From: Lysinibacillus mangiferihumi
GTDB taxonomy: Bacteria; Bacillota; Bacilli; Bacillales_A; Planococcaceae
Assembly (NCBI RefSeq): GCF_003049665.1
Contig: NZ_PYWM01000004.1
Coordinates: 208,633 to 272,632 of the forward strand
Length of the DNA: 64,000 bases
Direction: 5' to 3'
This document shows, piece after piece, positions 32,701 to 39,135 of the stretch. The position numbers were made by a program, and so were the translations under genes. Every line of letters starts with the position of its first letter. The stretch's first letter is position 1. The notes under the pieces are model-generated. The model was given only the letters and a program-made list of their open reading frames with translations, was not told where the DNA came from and made no database searches.

Positions 32701-33462
32701 ATGATTTATCTTATACTCATTTGCTTTTTTTATCCATAAAGAAGGTCTTCTGATAAACCTTGAAGTAGGTAACTGATATTGATTCATTCCTGCTATTAGT
32801 GGGACAAGATGGCCACCTATTAAACCCATATCATGAGTTAAAGGCATCCAATTCAATGTAGATTGGTTTGGGGAAGCGCTGCTTGCATTAATTATTGCCT
32901 GAATATTTGAAAGTAAATTTTTGTGTGTGATTGTTACACCTTTGGGATTACCAGTAGAACCTGATGAAAATTGAATAAATGCAATGGTATTTTCATCACT
33001 TAAGAAAATATCTCCTTCATTATGGTCTGTAACTTCTTCAATAAAAATGACCCTATTTTTAAAAATATACTCATTACAAAGTTTGTCTTTCTCTATAAAC
33101 TCTTGTAAACTGTTATTCGTTTTTAGATTTGTAATTAAATACGGGCTTTTCAAGGTATTCCATATTCTGATAAGCTTTCTTTTATGCTCGTCATTATTAC
33201 CAATAGTTACAGGTACTGGTATGAACCCCCCTAGCAAACATGCCCAAAATACAGAAATGAACTCCTCAACATCTTCTAGTTGAAATACAAGTTCATCTTT
33301 TGGATTTAACCCTTGTTTTTGTAAATAATATAAGATCCCTAGTGAGCGTTGATATAAATCTCTATATGAAACAAAGATATCTTCACTTTTATTTATAAAT
33401 ACTATGCCTTTATCATTTTTTGAGCTTTGTATAATGAAATTAATTAGGTTATATTGTTTCAT
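20779..33462 (-). CDS. NRPS subunit 1: FAAL-ACP-(C-A-PCP)x3-C lipopeptide synthetase
   Basis: About 4227 residues. The ATG at 33460-33462 is preferred over the GTG four codons earlier because GGGGGAG lies just before it. Numbering below counts from that GTG. A fatty-acyl-AMP ligase (1-580: FSSGSTGNPKG, MPLTHDMGLIGG, YGMAEASL) loads a fatty acid on a carrier (GANSLK, Ser613). Then C1 (HHLIMDG), A1 and PCP1 (Ser1643); C2 (HHIIADA, Gly changed to Ala), A2 and PCP2 (Ser2675); C3 (HHIISDG), A3 and PCP3 (Ser3718); and C4 (HHIISDG, about 3784-4231). Hand-read pockets: A1 and A2 identical, DAESIGTVCK (like Lys codes); A3 DSWDIGLIGK (unassigned). Function: assembles and N-acylates a short peptide in the cytosol. 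Confidence 0.93.
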   Translation of the reverse strand: MKQYNLINFIIQSSKNDKGIVFINKSEDIFVSYRDLYQRSLGILYYLQKQGLNPKDELVFQLEDVEEFISVFWACLLGGFIPVPVTIGNNDEHKRKLIRIWNTLKSPYLITNLKTNNSLQEFIEKDKLCNEYIFKNRVIFIEEVTDHNEGDIFLSDENTIAFIQFSSGSTGNPKGVTITHKNLLSNIQAIINASSASPNQSTLNWMPLTHDMGLIGGHLVPLIAGMNQYQLPTSRFIRRPSLWIKKANEYKINHLASPNFGFKFFLEYFKENEAQNWDLSYIKLIFNGAEPISDKLCNEFLNKLAPYGLKPNVMFPVYGMAEASLAVTFPKLGEGLKIISVNRNKLSIGSEIQEIPIDQKDSVSFVDEGSPVQDCEVRICNEKDTLLNDGVIGEIQIRGKNVTSGYYNDDEATEKVFTKDGWLRTGDVGFFRNNRLIVTGRLKDILFINGQNYYPHDIERIVESIEGVEVEQVVACGIFNFEKQEDELIVFLRYRKNLKLFLPIAQSVKKNILNQIGLEVKEVLPIKSIPKTTSGKVQRFLLVEDYQNERFKDISNEVKNLELDINDYEINFVPPSTEVEKKLVNIFSEVLNISQLGIHDKLFNLGANSLKIIIINSKIYDDFGIEVPLTLLFENINIENLAHFIEGYDLKNQNAFAACKEQTNLAPVLPSQQRLFVMEQMEGVGNSNNIAYAFTLNGEVETGLLEEAFNKLMLNHEVLRTTFELYEDSLKQIIHTPSFINVKVMNCKEEDVQTYINEFNTPFTLSELPLWRVGLIKINPKKHILVLIFHHLIMDGSSLIKVMEEVFQYIETGTINDPDVQFKDYCIWREKKENEGKFQSQKDYWCNIFKDEIPVLELPTDFPRPLVQSFTGDYLRKNINNKLTKKLKTLAKEKSATLYMILLSAYYVLLSKYSDQEDIVIGSTYAGRTNPKLLNTIGMMINTLPIRFRVEKNSEYSVLLEGIKDLTISAFSNQDFFVEDLIESLRIQSDLRRNPLFSTVFIMQNMNVPKINNNQIKIEPFDLVGNTSKVDLTIEVMEKNDYLTIGLEYCTELFNRDTIERMASHYVEILNCIVDSPNTLISDIQLLTNQERDQLLQQFNSTLPVPKIERTVIEEFINQVRLRPHQTALICDEVKISYKELDEWTTDLAMSLKERGVGKENIVGIIADRGVSRIVAILSVWKAGGAYVPIDPEYPEERIRYILEDSQPLVVLTDKALPTSLIKPDKSMEINERVRFEGDKIDLTFHEPKNLAYLLYTSGTTGKPKGVMVESQNVTAYVNAFQEEFGITSEDVVLQQASYSFDAFVEEVYPALSNGATVVILKKEELQDIELLVKKLWEENITVMSCSPLLLNEINKHSIPSSVHTIISGGDVLKWEHIDQLVKKAKVYNTYGPTESTVCATYYRCERKVQRIPIGKPIAGYRINILDKHGNLVPIGVPGELCVAGVGVTRGYWKNEALTKQKFITDRFNEEEKVYKTGDQARWLLDGQIEYLGRIDNQVNIRGYRIELNEIESHLLNYEAIDDVVVVARTNDEGDKYLCAYIISEKEWTISDIRKYLANYIPDYMIPAYFVEVESFPVTTHGKLDQKALPNPVLTINSGKKIILPMSETETKIAEIWMELLHLKQVSTNDNFFELGGHSLKATILVTRLKKVFNVNISINTIFNQPTIQGLASVINKSRKDEYYSITLVDRNKSVYPASAAQSRMFTMNKLNSLATHYNITKAVSFNGAISYEKINTIFTILIERHESLRTSFKFQDNEIVQVIHNDVEPNITWFETDEEDLQKITEKFIQPFNLEQPGLIRLGIVKNIGKEHHIIIFDIHHIIADAVSLAILIKEFVALYNDIELPSPSLQYRDFSAWHNNLLSSQTFSKQNEYWLNALDGKLPILELPTDFQRPLIQSYGGDLVELQIEQNTANQLKKLSTESGATLFMIMLTAYYLMLYKYTGKEDIVIGTPSVGRTHIELENIVGMFVNTLALRAKPSAEKKVYDFLQEVKDISIQAFDNQDFPYDKLVQELRIERSVNRNALFDTMFVMQNGEVPELILGDLLGEWVPIYNAVSMFDITMEVMEKNDCLTIGLEYCTELFNRDTIERMASHYVEILNCIVDSPNTLISDIQLLTNQERDQLLQQFNSTLPVPKIERTVIEEFINQVRLRPHQTALICDEVKISYKELDEWTTDLAMSLKERGVGKENIVGIIADRGVSRIVAILSVWKAGGAYVPIDPEYPEERIRYILEDSQPLVVLTDKALPTSLIKPDKSMEINERVRFEGDKIDLTFHEPKNLAYLLYTSGTTGKPKGVMVESQNVTAYVNAFQEEFGITSEDVVLQQASYSFDAFVEEVYPALSNGATVVILKKEELQDIELLVKKLWEENITVMSCSPLLLNEINKHSIPSSVHTIISGGDVLKWEHIDQLVKKAKVYNTYGPTESTVCATYYRCERKVQRIPIGKPIAGYRINILDKHGNLVPIGVPGELCVAGVGVTRGYWKNEALTKQKFITDRFNEEEKVYKTGDQARWLLDGQIEYLGRIDNQVNIRGYRIELNEIESHLLNYEAIDDVVVVARTNDEGDKYLCAYIISEKEWTISDIRKYLANYIPAYMIPAYFVEVESFPVTTHGKLDQKALPNPKQILSLSNKDGTSPRNALDRILVNLWEEILGIKNIKINDDFFDLGGHSLKVLELTHRLHEEYHYPLSVGDVFQNSVLVELSDVLSNKEKMYETIPKSEIKDSYELSATQLRLFIIDQLEGVSTAYNMPAAFYVEGNLNISKLETSLRELIKRHEILRTTFHMDNGKPYAVIREYIPFNLEVDHGITDQSIVEDITSLSEPFELSQGPLLRVKLFNVQKNKSILFFDMHHIISDGISVDILLEELLTLYCGKILPHTLKQYRDYAEWNNALVLTEEFGRQENFWLDYLNGELPVLDMPFDYPRPANQSFEGDCLNFELTEWETQKVKDFAEKHGMTPYIVLLSAYYILLSKYSNQEDIIIGTPITGRSHPELKNMIGMFVNTIVLRGFPNEEKTFISFLDEMKKNVTMAFQNQDMPLERIIGLKNYQRDPSKNPIFSTMFSYRQEQKNKIHEIEDMFIKAIPFNLKISKFDFSIEAAIDDKQITFEWTYCTKLFKKQKIKDLGRHYINLLNEIINDSSCTIGDLNILSREDSLKQFVELNSTKKHFMNMKPIYQMIEEQSILSPNSIAVEFLDQALTYSELNGKANNLAIQLKGKGIGVGSYAPVLMDRSLEMIISILAIMKTGAAFVPLDVNWPEDRILSILHEVTAKIVLVNNVEDIPLNNVSSEFLMVDNSVLNQEKKDLGIKVNLDDTIYVIFTSGSTGKPKGVIVPHLGIANRFLWMNDYFGEYVGKSVLQTTHQVYDSAVWQLFWPLTVGGKTVIPDPKMEFSAEYISSTIEKYKVTLTDFVPSVFNIIVEQLGLDETLHQKLDSLGSIIVGGEEVKLKTINEFQKLFPNVKISNLYGPTEASIGCIYYEVKGNEVKKIPIGKPISNVQILILDKQMKLVPYGSIGEIYISGLCLSKGYLNDPEKTKEVFKEHPFPETGWSKVYKTGDLARYSNSGNIEFIGRTDYQVKIRGLRIELGEIEFQLVSLNQIHEAVVVEKIIQGQSYLCAYIVSNDKNLEENEIRYLLSQKLPQFMIPQWFVFMEKLPLTAMGKVDRKSLPEPERKMIRNIVKPENKIEEELLDLWGNLLATNEISTIENFFAIGGNSLSAISLCVRIRQKYQIDISLKTMFKYTTIKEQAAYIFESIEQIAKENVALLDEGYDREINLSKGYYNASSSQKSLYILNRYEGISTSYNLTQAYLWEGELDRKRLKDTLQRLVDRHESLRTYFKMQDGEILQKIIPSIDIKIEYKEVFNENVDALIQQFVRPFDLDDYPLFRFGVLKLSEKQNILIIDMHHIISDGISVDILLGDFIRLYEGESLPKLKYQYKDYAQWQVKMLSGEVGYEQEKFWLKQFNELPPVLQLPTDYERPEIQRFEGDIVQLKLSKALSKQINQLTIDTGSTLYMVLLASYSILLSKYSGQEDIVIGTPVAGRSKLDFEQVVGMFVNTLPMRNKPSRNLHFIDYLSRVKENAIHAFEHQDYPLEELVRKLNISRDASRNVLFDTMLAIQNLQKNDLNQDDFHITPLESNDTTVKFDLVLTAILKEENIYLDMEYAIGIYKKESVSKMLEHLQRILEIVTLDPKIILQDIELLTSNEINQLLVQDNNGVNSLEVEFDFN
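25595..27267 (-). repeat. Internal NRPS repeat, copy in module 2
   Basis: 1673 bp matching 28688-30360, offset 3093 bp (1031 codons). Only about five base differences seen: two adjacent-codon changes near 25681 (Ala versus Asp) and three near 27204-27257. It covers the end of C2 and the whole A2 domain. Confidence 0.95.
28688..30360 (-). repeat. Internal NRPS repeat, copy in module 1
   Basis: Partner of 25595-27267. It covers the end of C1 and the whole A1 domain, and stops abruptly at both ends where the carrier and condensation domains diverge. The near-identity at silent sites implies recent duplication or gene conversion. Confidence 0.95.
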
Positions 33463-33540
33463 TTTCTCCCCCACTTTTCATTTAATTAACCGATATAGGA
33501 TAATCTTTTTTTCTTGATGTTAACTAGTAAGGTTTATATT

Positions 33541-34689
33541 TTAAAAGTACCTTAAATTAATCAATTTCCCATTTTCTATTTCATAATATTTAGCATCCAT
33601 TAATGCATATTGTGATTTATGATTAACATTAATTAGTTCCATTTGATATAATACTTCTGCATTATTTATATCAATCACTACAAGATAATCTATATTCAGC
33701 CCATCTATTGACATAGTTCCATACAATTTGTCATCATTAACTTGCCATAAATTTTTTCTTACATACATACTTCCTTGTTCTGATTTAATATCAATTTTTT
33801 TAGATTCTATTAAATTAAACGCTTGATCATAGGACTTTAAATATGTGTTATTGTTTTCATCGCTACTCAGTACAATAAATTCATCATTATATGGGAAAAC
33901 CTTGTATATTCCATGATCTATAAAAATCGTTTCTGCTTTTTTAGTATTGAAATCATATACTAAAAATACACCATTATTATTTTTTCCATTACTATCTGTA
34001 AAATCAGATGTTGACAGTATGAATGTGTTATCTTGTATAAAAAACTGTCCAACGTTCATAATCAAATCACTTACATTAAATAACGAAAAAGGAATTGTGT
34101 ATTTGTCCATTTCAAAAGTAGCTACATCAATTTTATAAACAATAATATCTTCTTTATTACTTGAATATATATAGACTTCATTTTCGGTTACCTGATGCCC
34201 TGCCAATTCCATGTATATGGACTCTTTTTCTATTGTAATTTGCTTTAATTCATCATTTAGAAAAAATACCTGCCATTCTTTATCGTTATTCTCTTTATTA
34301 TTCCAACTATCAAAAATGAAAACCTCATAATTTTCCGTGTTATCGTAGAAAAACCATTGGCCATATTCTTCTTCTATTGAGTTATGAATATCTAATTGGG
34401 CCTCTAATCGTTTTAATGGTTCAGTGGGAAATGCTTCAAAAAAAGGATAAACGAAATCTTCTGTACTACTATTAACTATTTTTTTATCTTTCCACAGCCA
34501 AACTTTACTAGCACCGTTGATAGTTTGATAATACAATGGTGAAACAATATTAATGTCTTCTTCTAACTTGTCTACCAATACTTTATAATTAATATCCTTT
34601 GACTTAGTATCTTCATTAGTACAACCGCAAATTAATAATACAATGGTAAGAAACATAAAAAAGTGGGGAATTCTTTTAAAGAAAATCAT
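33541..34689 (-). CDS. Secreted lipoprotein of unknown function
   Basis: 382 residues. The N-terminus is a lipoprotein signal: KR charge, hydrophobic core, then LLICGC with the lipidated Cys at 23, so the protein is anchored on the outer face of the membrane. The rest is beta-rich with repeated short strands and aromatic blocks (VYIYSSNKEDIIVYKID, VFLVYDFNTKK, EFIVLSSDENNNTYLKSYD), suggestive of a beta-propeller. Family not recognised. It lies directly upstream of NRPS1 on the same strand, 78 bp away, so self-protection or product handling is possible but only inferred. SD AAGGAGG. Confidence 0.8.
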   Translation of the reverse strand: MIFFKRIPHFFMFLTIVLLICGCTNEDTKSKDINYKVLVDKLEEDINIVSPLYYQTINGASKVWLWKDKKIVNSSTEDFVYPFFEAFPTEPLKRLEAQLDIHNSIEEEYGQWFFYDNTENYEVFIFDSWNNKENNDKEWQVFFLNDELKQITIEKESIYMELAGHQVTENEVYIYSSNKEDIIVYKIDVATFEMDKYTIPFSLFNVSDLIMNVGQFFIQDNTFILSTSDFTDSNGKNNNGVFLVYDFNTKKAETIFIDHGIYKVFPYNDEFIVLSSDENNNTYLKSYDQAFNLIESKKIDIKSEQGSMYVRKNLWQVNDDKLYGTMSIDGLNIDYLVVIDINNAEVLYQMELINVNHKSQYALMDAKYYEIENGKLINLRYF

Positions 34690-34748
34690 GTTCGTCCTCC
34701 TTAAACTAAAAGCATTGTAAATTACATTAAATCATGAAAGTAAAAAGT

Positions 34749-34822
34749 GCTACTTCATCAGTAAAAATGTTTCTTTATTCATTTTCACTTAATACTTTGT
34801 AGCACTCATCACTTTCAACGTA
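34749..34822 (-). terminator. Possible terminator after the secreted papain-fold gene
   Basis: AGTGCTAC and GTAGCACT are complementary across a long ~50-base loop. On the minus strand the second arm is followed by TTTTTA. It sits between the papain-fold gene and the lipoprotein gene. The long loop makes it weaker than the other terminators. Confidence 0.4.
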
Positions 34823-34850
34823 AGTTTAGTTAACTCACAACACTAATGAT

Positions 34851-35858
34851 TTACCACTTATTTCCGTCCCCTGACCAGTTTACTTGTGACCATAACGTTG
34901 TTTTCGAGTCAGTCACCAAATCTTTTGGCCAAACAGTTTCTACAGTATAATATTGATTTATTGGTATATATCTAGTATCATGTTTTACACCCTTATTTTT
35001 TAAAGCTTTCCATACTAAAGTTGCACAATTTACATATGTTGAACTATTAATATCTGCTAACGCATCATATGAATAACCTGTGAGATTATTTGCAGCATAA
35101 TCTGCTGCCGAGCGTCTGTCTTTACCTGTTATAGTATTAGTGTAATACAGTCTGAGAGAGTATAATGCTGAATAATCATCAAAGTTACTTTTTTTACTTT
35201 TGCCACTTCCTGTGTGTTGAACAATATATTTAGTGGCAGAATCAGTTTCAACTGCTATTGCAGCGTGACCATGATTAACGAAGGTGAACCATTGATCTTT
35301 CGATACTAAAATATCTCCTTTATCAAGCTTGGCCTTGATGCTTCTAAATTGCTCAGATGTCATTTTTTCTGAAGGTGTACCATCCGAGTAAATAGAAACG
35401 TCATCACCATTCATCTGCTCTAACTTGCTATAATCCACTTGCACACCAAAATGCTGACTTAATTCACCATAAGTATTATGAATTTCTTTTAATTGCTCAA
35501 TTGATAATCCTGTAAATTCAGCAAATCCTTCATAGTAACCAGGGAGATTACTAGGATCTTCTATCGTTAATTCTGTTGGATTCGTAAATGTTGTTGCATT
35601 AAAATATTCTTCATTTGCTACCATAACATCGCTTGGCAACTCAATATTAAAATATTCCTCTAAGTCCCCATATTCCTTTTCCAACACTTTAAGCTCATAA
35701 TCTGTTTTTCCAGTTTCTCCTGATAGATATTCGTAATAGATTGAAGAATTCTTTCCAATAACCGACATTTCCTCAGCTGAAACTCCCGTTAACGCAATGG
35801 AAAAGACCATACTCAAAGCCAATATTGATGAGAAAATACTTTTTCTTCCCTTAATCAT
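34851..35858 (-). CDS. Secreted permuted papain-fold (YiiX/NlpC-like) protein
   Basis: 335 residues with a clear Sec signal peptide (basic MIKGRK, hydrophobic core, cleavage likely after VSA at 28). The C-terminal half has the permuted papain-fold order with His before Cys: KGDILVSKDQW, HGHAAIAV (His198), then NCATLVWKA (Cys278). Family members hydrolyse amide or ester bonds in peptidoglycan, lipids or peptides. The middle (30-150) is not recognised. A role in activating, tailoring or resisting the lipopeptide is inference from location only. SD is AAGGGATGAT. Confidence 0.75.
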   Translation of the reverse strand: MIKGRKSIFSSILALSMVFSIALTGVSAEEMSVIGKNSSIYYEYLSGETGKTDYELKVLEKEYGDLEEYFNIELPSDVMVANEEYFNATTFTNPTELTIEDPSNLPGYYEGFAEFTGLSIEQLKEIHNTYGELSQHFGVQVDYSKLEQMNGDDVSIYSDGTPSEKMTSEQFRSIKAKLDKGDILVSKDQWFTFVNHGHAAIAVETDSATKYIVQHTGSGKSKKSNFDDYSALYSLRLYYTNTITGKDRRSAADYAANNLTGYSYDALADINSSTYVNCATLVWKALKNKGVKHDTRYIPINQYYTVETVWPKDLVTDSKTTLWSQVNWSGDGNKW

Positions 35859-35883
35859 CTTATCATCCCTTCTTAAATAGATT

Positions 35884-35911
35884 TATATATTGTAAGCTGG
35901 CCAGCTAACAA
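35884..35911 (-). promoter_or_regulatory. Promoter with a 12-bp palindrome in its spacer
   Basis: On the minus strand -35 TTGTTA (35906-35911), a 16-bp spacer and -10 TATATA (35884-35889). The perfect palindrome AGCTGGCCAGCT (35895-35906) fills most of the spacer, where an operator would block or reshape polymerase binding. It is GC-rich in an AT-rich context. No second copy found in the other intergenic regions of the island. Confidence 0.4.
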
Positions 35912-35939
35912 ACGAAGTAAATAGACAACTTTAATAACC

Positions 35940-36636
35940 TTAATTTTGATATACAGACAGCATTAAGTTACTTAAAGACTCTTCAGTTAAGAATTTTACT
36001 TCTTCACAGAAATTATTATTTTTGGTACAAACAGCCATCCTATAACTTATATCAATGTCATATTGTCTAAAATAGTAGATTTCATTATTTTCTGTAATTG
36101 GTCTCCATCCAGCCGAGTCTAATTTCATAGAAAATGAATCGAATGGAAAAGAAAGACCTTTCCCTATGGCTTTAACAAAACTCTCTTTTAATGTCCACAA
36201 TTCATAAAAACATTCAGGTCTTCTCAAAGCTTTAGTATTCATTAAATCCTGAAATTCACGCTTAGAGAAAACAAACTTTGCAATTTCTAAATCTATTAGC
36301 TTAACCTCTTCAATATCAATTCCGATCTCGTTATCATGCGTTACACATACAACCCATGCACCAGAATGAGATATATTGAAGTGTAGGTTTTTATCTGTTT
36401 TTATAAATGGTTTGCCCTATTTATTTTTTTGTAATCCATTTTTAGCGTAATTTGCACCTAGGTTTTTATATAAAATATATTGCAATAACAATTCAGTGAT
36501 ATATGAACGATTTGAATCATATCGAAATCTATAATTTAATATTTTTTCCTTTCTATCACGAGGTAAATATTCAATTAATCGTTGGTAATGTAAAGGAGTG
36601 ATTTCATTTTCAATTCTTACAGCAAAAATCTCCCAT
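35940..36636 (-). pseudogene. Sfp-type 4'-phosphopantetheinyl transferase, inactivated
   Basis: Reading through two lesions gives a full-length ~231-residue Sfp homologue: EIFAVRIENEITPLHYQRL, GKPFI, HFNISHSGAWVVC, IGIDIEEVKLID, FYELWTLKESFVKAIGKGLS, YRMAVC. Lesion 1: one extra G just after the ATG at 36634-36636 shifts the frame. Lesion 2: an in-frame TAG (36417-36419) where the family has Tyr in YGKP. The only intact frame is the last ~100 codons, lacking the Mg-binding and pantetheine-binding half. Sfp proteins convert NRPS carriers to holo form, so this cluster must now borrow another PPTase. A sequencing error would have to explain both lesions. Confidence 0.88.
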
Positions 36637-36942
36637 TTCCCCCTACCCCTTTTCTAATAGCAGTCTATTAAAATATAATTAACTGTACCTTTAGCAAGCA
36701 TATGCTCATTACATTACACTCTAATAAATGGCAGACTGAATTATTTCTATAAACAGTACTAGTGTCCCTTACTTTTGTATTTAAGAGAATTCAGACCTCT
36801 AGCCTTCATTATAATTAACAATTCCATCCTTAAATACCAATTATCTCAAGTTTAAGTTTACTGTATTATTAGATTGGGATATACTGTAAATAAAGGTAAA
36901 TATATTTTTAATACGTAACAAATACGATGGCAGGTGATTTTG
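36637..36942. promoter_or_regulatory. Divergent control region between the PPTase pseudogene and the regulator
   Basis: Toward the pseudogene: -35 TTGCTA (36692-36697), 16 bp, -10 TATTTT (36670-36675). Toward the regulator the best candidate is weak (TTGGGA 36874-36879, 17 bp, TAAATA). The 9-mer GTAAATAAA (36886-36894), followed by a second GTAAAT (96% of the same block), also occurs as GTAAATAAAC in the upstream region of the peptide gene (39443-39452). CTTGCTAA at the -35 is likewise shared with the peptide promoter. Confidence 0.4.
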
Positions 36943-38196
36943 GTGTCTCTTGGAAAAATCATTAAAAAAATTAGATTAGGAAAAGGGTTGTCTCAAAAGC
37001 AATTGGCAGGACAAGAAATGACAAGGGAATATATTAGTTTAATTGAAAATGGTCATGCAATACCATCAGAAGAGATATTAAGAATAATATCTAAAAGACT
37101 AGATAAACCGATTGAATTCTTCTTAGGAGAAAACAGCATTGAAGATGACAATATTGATATATACGATGCTATATTGGATAAGTCTAAGGAACACTTGTTC
37201 ACTGGTAATTATCAAAAAGCAATCAATATGGCAACGCATGTACTAAAGATGACTCATCATAATACAATTATTGCTGATGCTTACTTATTGATTATTTCTT
37301 GCTACAACCAGCTAACTAACTATGAACTTGCTCTTGAACATTCTCAAATATCTAAAGAAATAGTAATTCAATCTAAAAATAATCAGCGCATTGTAAAGTA
37401 TTTTCTAGAATGCGGAATGGCCGCCTTTAATTTAGAATTATTTAATCTTGCACTCAACAGTTATGAGAAAGCGGTCAACTATAGTGGCCAATTAAAAATA
37501 CTGCAAAATGATAGAATACGAGCTTTAATGTTTTTAGGGACCACATACATAAGATTAGGCAATATTCCTTCCGCATTAGAATATTATTTGAAAGCTGAAA
37601 AAGAAGCTCGAGTATCAGGTGATGATAAATTATACGGAGAAGTTGCAATGGGACTCGGAAAAGTGTATTTTCAATCCAATTGCGAATTAAATAAAAGTAT
37701 TCAATGGACAGAAAAATCCGTTGAGTTATTAAAAAGAAATGATAACAAGCAATACGTAATGGCTCTTCATAATTTAGCAGTTATTATATTAAAAGCAGGA
37801 AGAAAAGAAGAGGCATTGCGCATACTCCATGAGTGTGCAAGATTTTATGAAGTGCATGACCTTCCACATAAAAAGGCTTCTGTATATGAAGAATTTATTA
37901 AAATCAATTTGTATAATCAGAAGTTAGAAAACGCGGAAAAAGATTGTAAAGTAGCAATTGATCTATTAGAAAAGAAAGATGATGGTTTGCTACGAGCAAA
38001 GCTTTATAGATTAATCGGTGTGATTAAAAATCAAAAAGAGGATTGGGACGATTCATACTATTTCTTGAGAATGAGCTATGATTTATTAAAACGATTAGGT
38101 TCTTCCAATGAGGCCAATTTAAGTAAAGGGCTCATTAAAGAATCACAGAATAAGATTAAAATCGACGTTAACAGTCTGCTTAATAAAAAAAATTAA
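36943..38196 (+). CDS. XRE-HTH/TPR regulator of the RRNPP type
   Basis: 417 residues from GTG at 36943; the frame opens at 36934, but AGGTGAT (36932-36938), complementary to the 16S tail, fits the later GTG. The N-terminal XRE helix-turn-helix (about 2-58: LGKIIKKIRLGKGLSQKQLA, REYISLIENGHAIPSEEIL) is followed by ~330 residues of TPR-like helical pairs (for example NIPSALEYYLKAEKEARVSG, YVMALHNLAVIILKAGRKEE). Size and layout match NprR/PlcR-like regulators, which bind a re-imported pheromone peptide. It is the only plus-strand gene of the island and faces the peptide gene at 39220-39375. Likely controls the NRPS cluster (inference). Confidence 0.85.
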   Translation: MSLGKIIKKIRLGKGLSQKQLAGQEMTREYISLIENGHAIPSEEILRIISKRLDKPIEFFLGENSIEDDNIDIYDAILDKSKEHLFTGNYQKAINMATHVLKMTHHNTIIADAYLLIISCYNQLTNYELALEHSQISKEIVIQSKNNQRIVKYFLECGMAAFNLELFNLALNSYEKAVNYSGQLKILQNDRIRALMFLGTTYIRLGNIPSALEYYLKAEKEARVSGDDKLYGEVAMGLGKVYFQSNCELNKSIQWTEKSVELLKRNDNKQYVMALHNLAVIILKAGRKEEALRILHECARFYEVHDLPHKKASVYEEFIKINLYNQKLENAEKDCKVAIDLLEKKDDGLLRAKLYRLIGVIKNQKEDWDDSYYFLRMSYDLLKRLGSSNEANLSKGLIKESQNKIKIDVNSLLNKKN

Positions 38197-38243
38197 AAAC
38201 CCCCATTATGAAGTGACCCTAAAAGTTAGACACGGTTATTTCA

Positions 38244-38630
38244 TTAGGCAGCTTGGGTATAACGAGTTCGGTACTGTACCGGACTCGTTTTTAATTTTGC
38301 CTTGATCCGTTTCGTATTATAGTAATTAATAAATTTTTCTAATTCTATTTTAAAATGCTCTCTACTTTCAAATTCTCTCTTGTAAAGGAATTCAGATTTC
38401 AGTATGCCAAAGAAATTCTCCATGACAGCGTTATCGTAACAGTTTCTTTTACGAGACATACTTTGAACAATCCCTCTTGATTCTAAGGCGCGACGATATT
38501 TCTTCATTTGATTGAGCCAACCTTGATTGGAATGTATAAGTAGCTGGTGGTGCTCAGGTAAACGTGCGAACGCTTTGTCCAACATGTGTGAAACAAGTGA
38601 ATAGGTTGGTCTAGAGCCGATTGTATATTT
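38244..38630 (-). pseudogene. IS3-family transposase OrfB, truncated
   Basis: Only the C-terminal part of the DDE integrase remains (YTIGSRPTYSLVSHMLDKAF onward, to TRYTQAA). The first catalytic Asp region is deleted; the OrfA stop abuts the fragment. The second catalytic Asp is changed: LIHSNQGW instead of the family HSDQG. The Glu region (GNCYDNAVMENFFG-like; here KRNCYDNAVMENFFG) is present. Cannot encode an active transposase. Confidence 0.9.
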
Positions 38631-39135
38631 TTACTTTGTCTTGTTTGGTGATTTTTCCTTGTGTTGAACTAAGGCATTCAACTTTTTTAAATACTCGTTT
38701 TCCATTTCTAGTTGCTTCATACGTGCTTCAAGTGCTTCGGTTGAGCCTTTAACTGGTGCTTATTTCGATTGTTTATTAATTTCTTTTTCATGGATGGACG
38801 CCCCTTTTTCTTTGATTGAAGGGCATCTAGTCCTTGCGTTTCATATTGCTTTCTCCAAGCACTAATGGTTGAAGGGCAGGTATCTTTAAAATCGCTGCCG
38901 TTTCGTTTAAGGACGTACCCTTTTCAATCATAAAATTTAGTACATCCATTTTAATCGCTAGTGTGTAATTTGTATATGGCTGAATAAAAGCTTCCACACC
39001 TTTATATTCATATTGCTTGACACATTTAAAAATTGCTTTATTATCAGTCCCCAAAGATTTAGCTATTTCATTAGCATTTTCATTTAAGTAGCGCTCAACT
39101 GCTTGTAATTTATCTTCTACAGTATATTTAGCCAT
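38631..39135 (-). pseudogene. IS3-family transposase OrfA, frameshifted
   Basis: Helix-turn-helix DNA-binding subunit of an IS3-type element. The start MAKYTVEDKLQAVERYL is intact with a good SD (TTGGAGGTGCAG). Near 38878 one frameshift moves the frame from ETAAILKIP into CPSTISAWRKQYETQGLDAL, and a second near 38760 leads into the leucine-zipper end (KGSTEALEARMKQLEMENEY, stop at 38631). Both lesions and the missing OrfB half show the element is dead. Confidence 0.88.
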
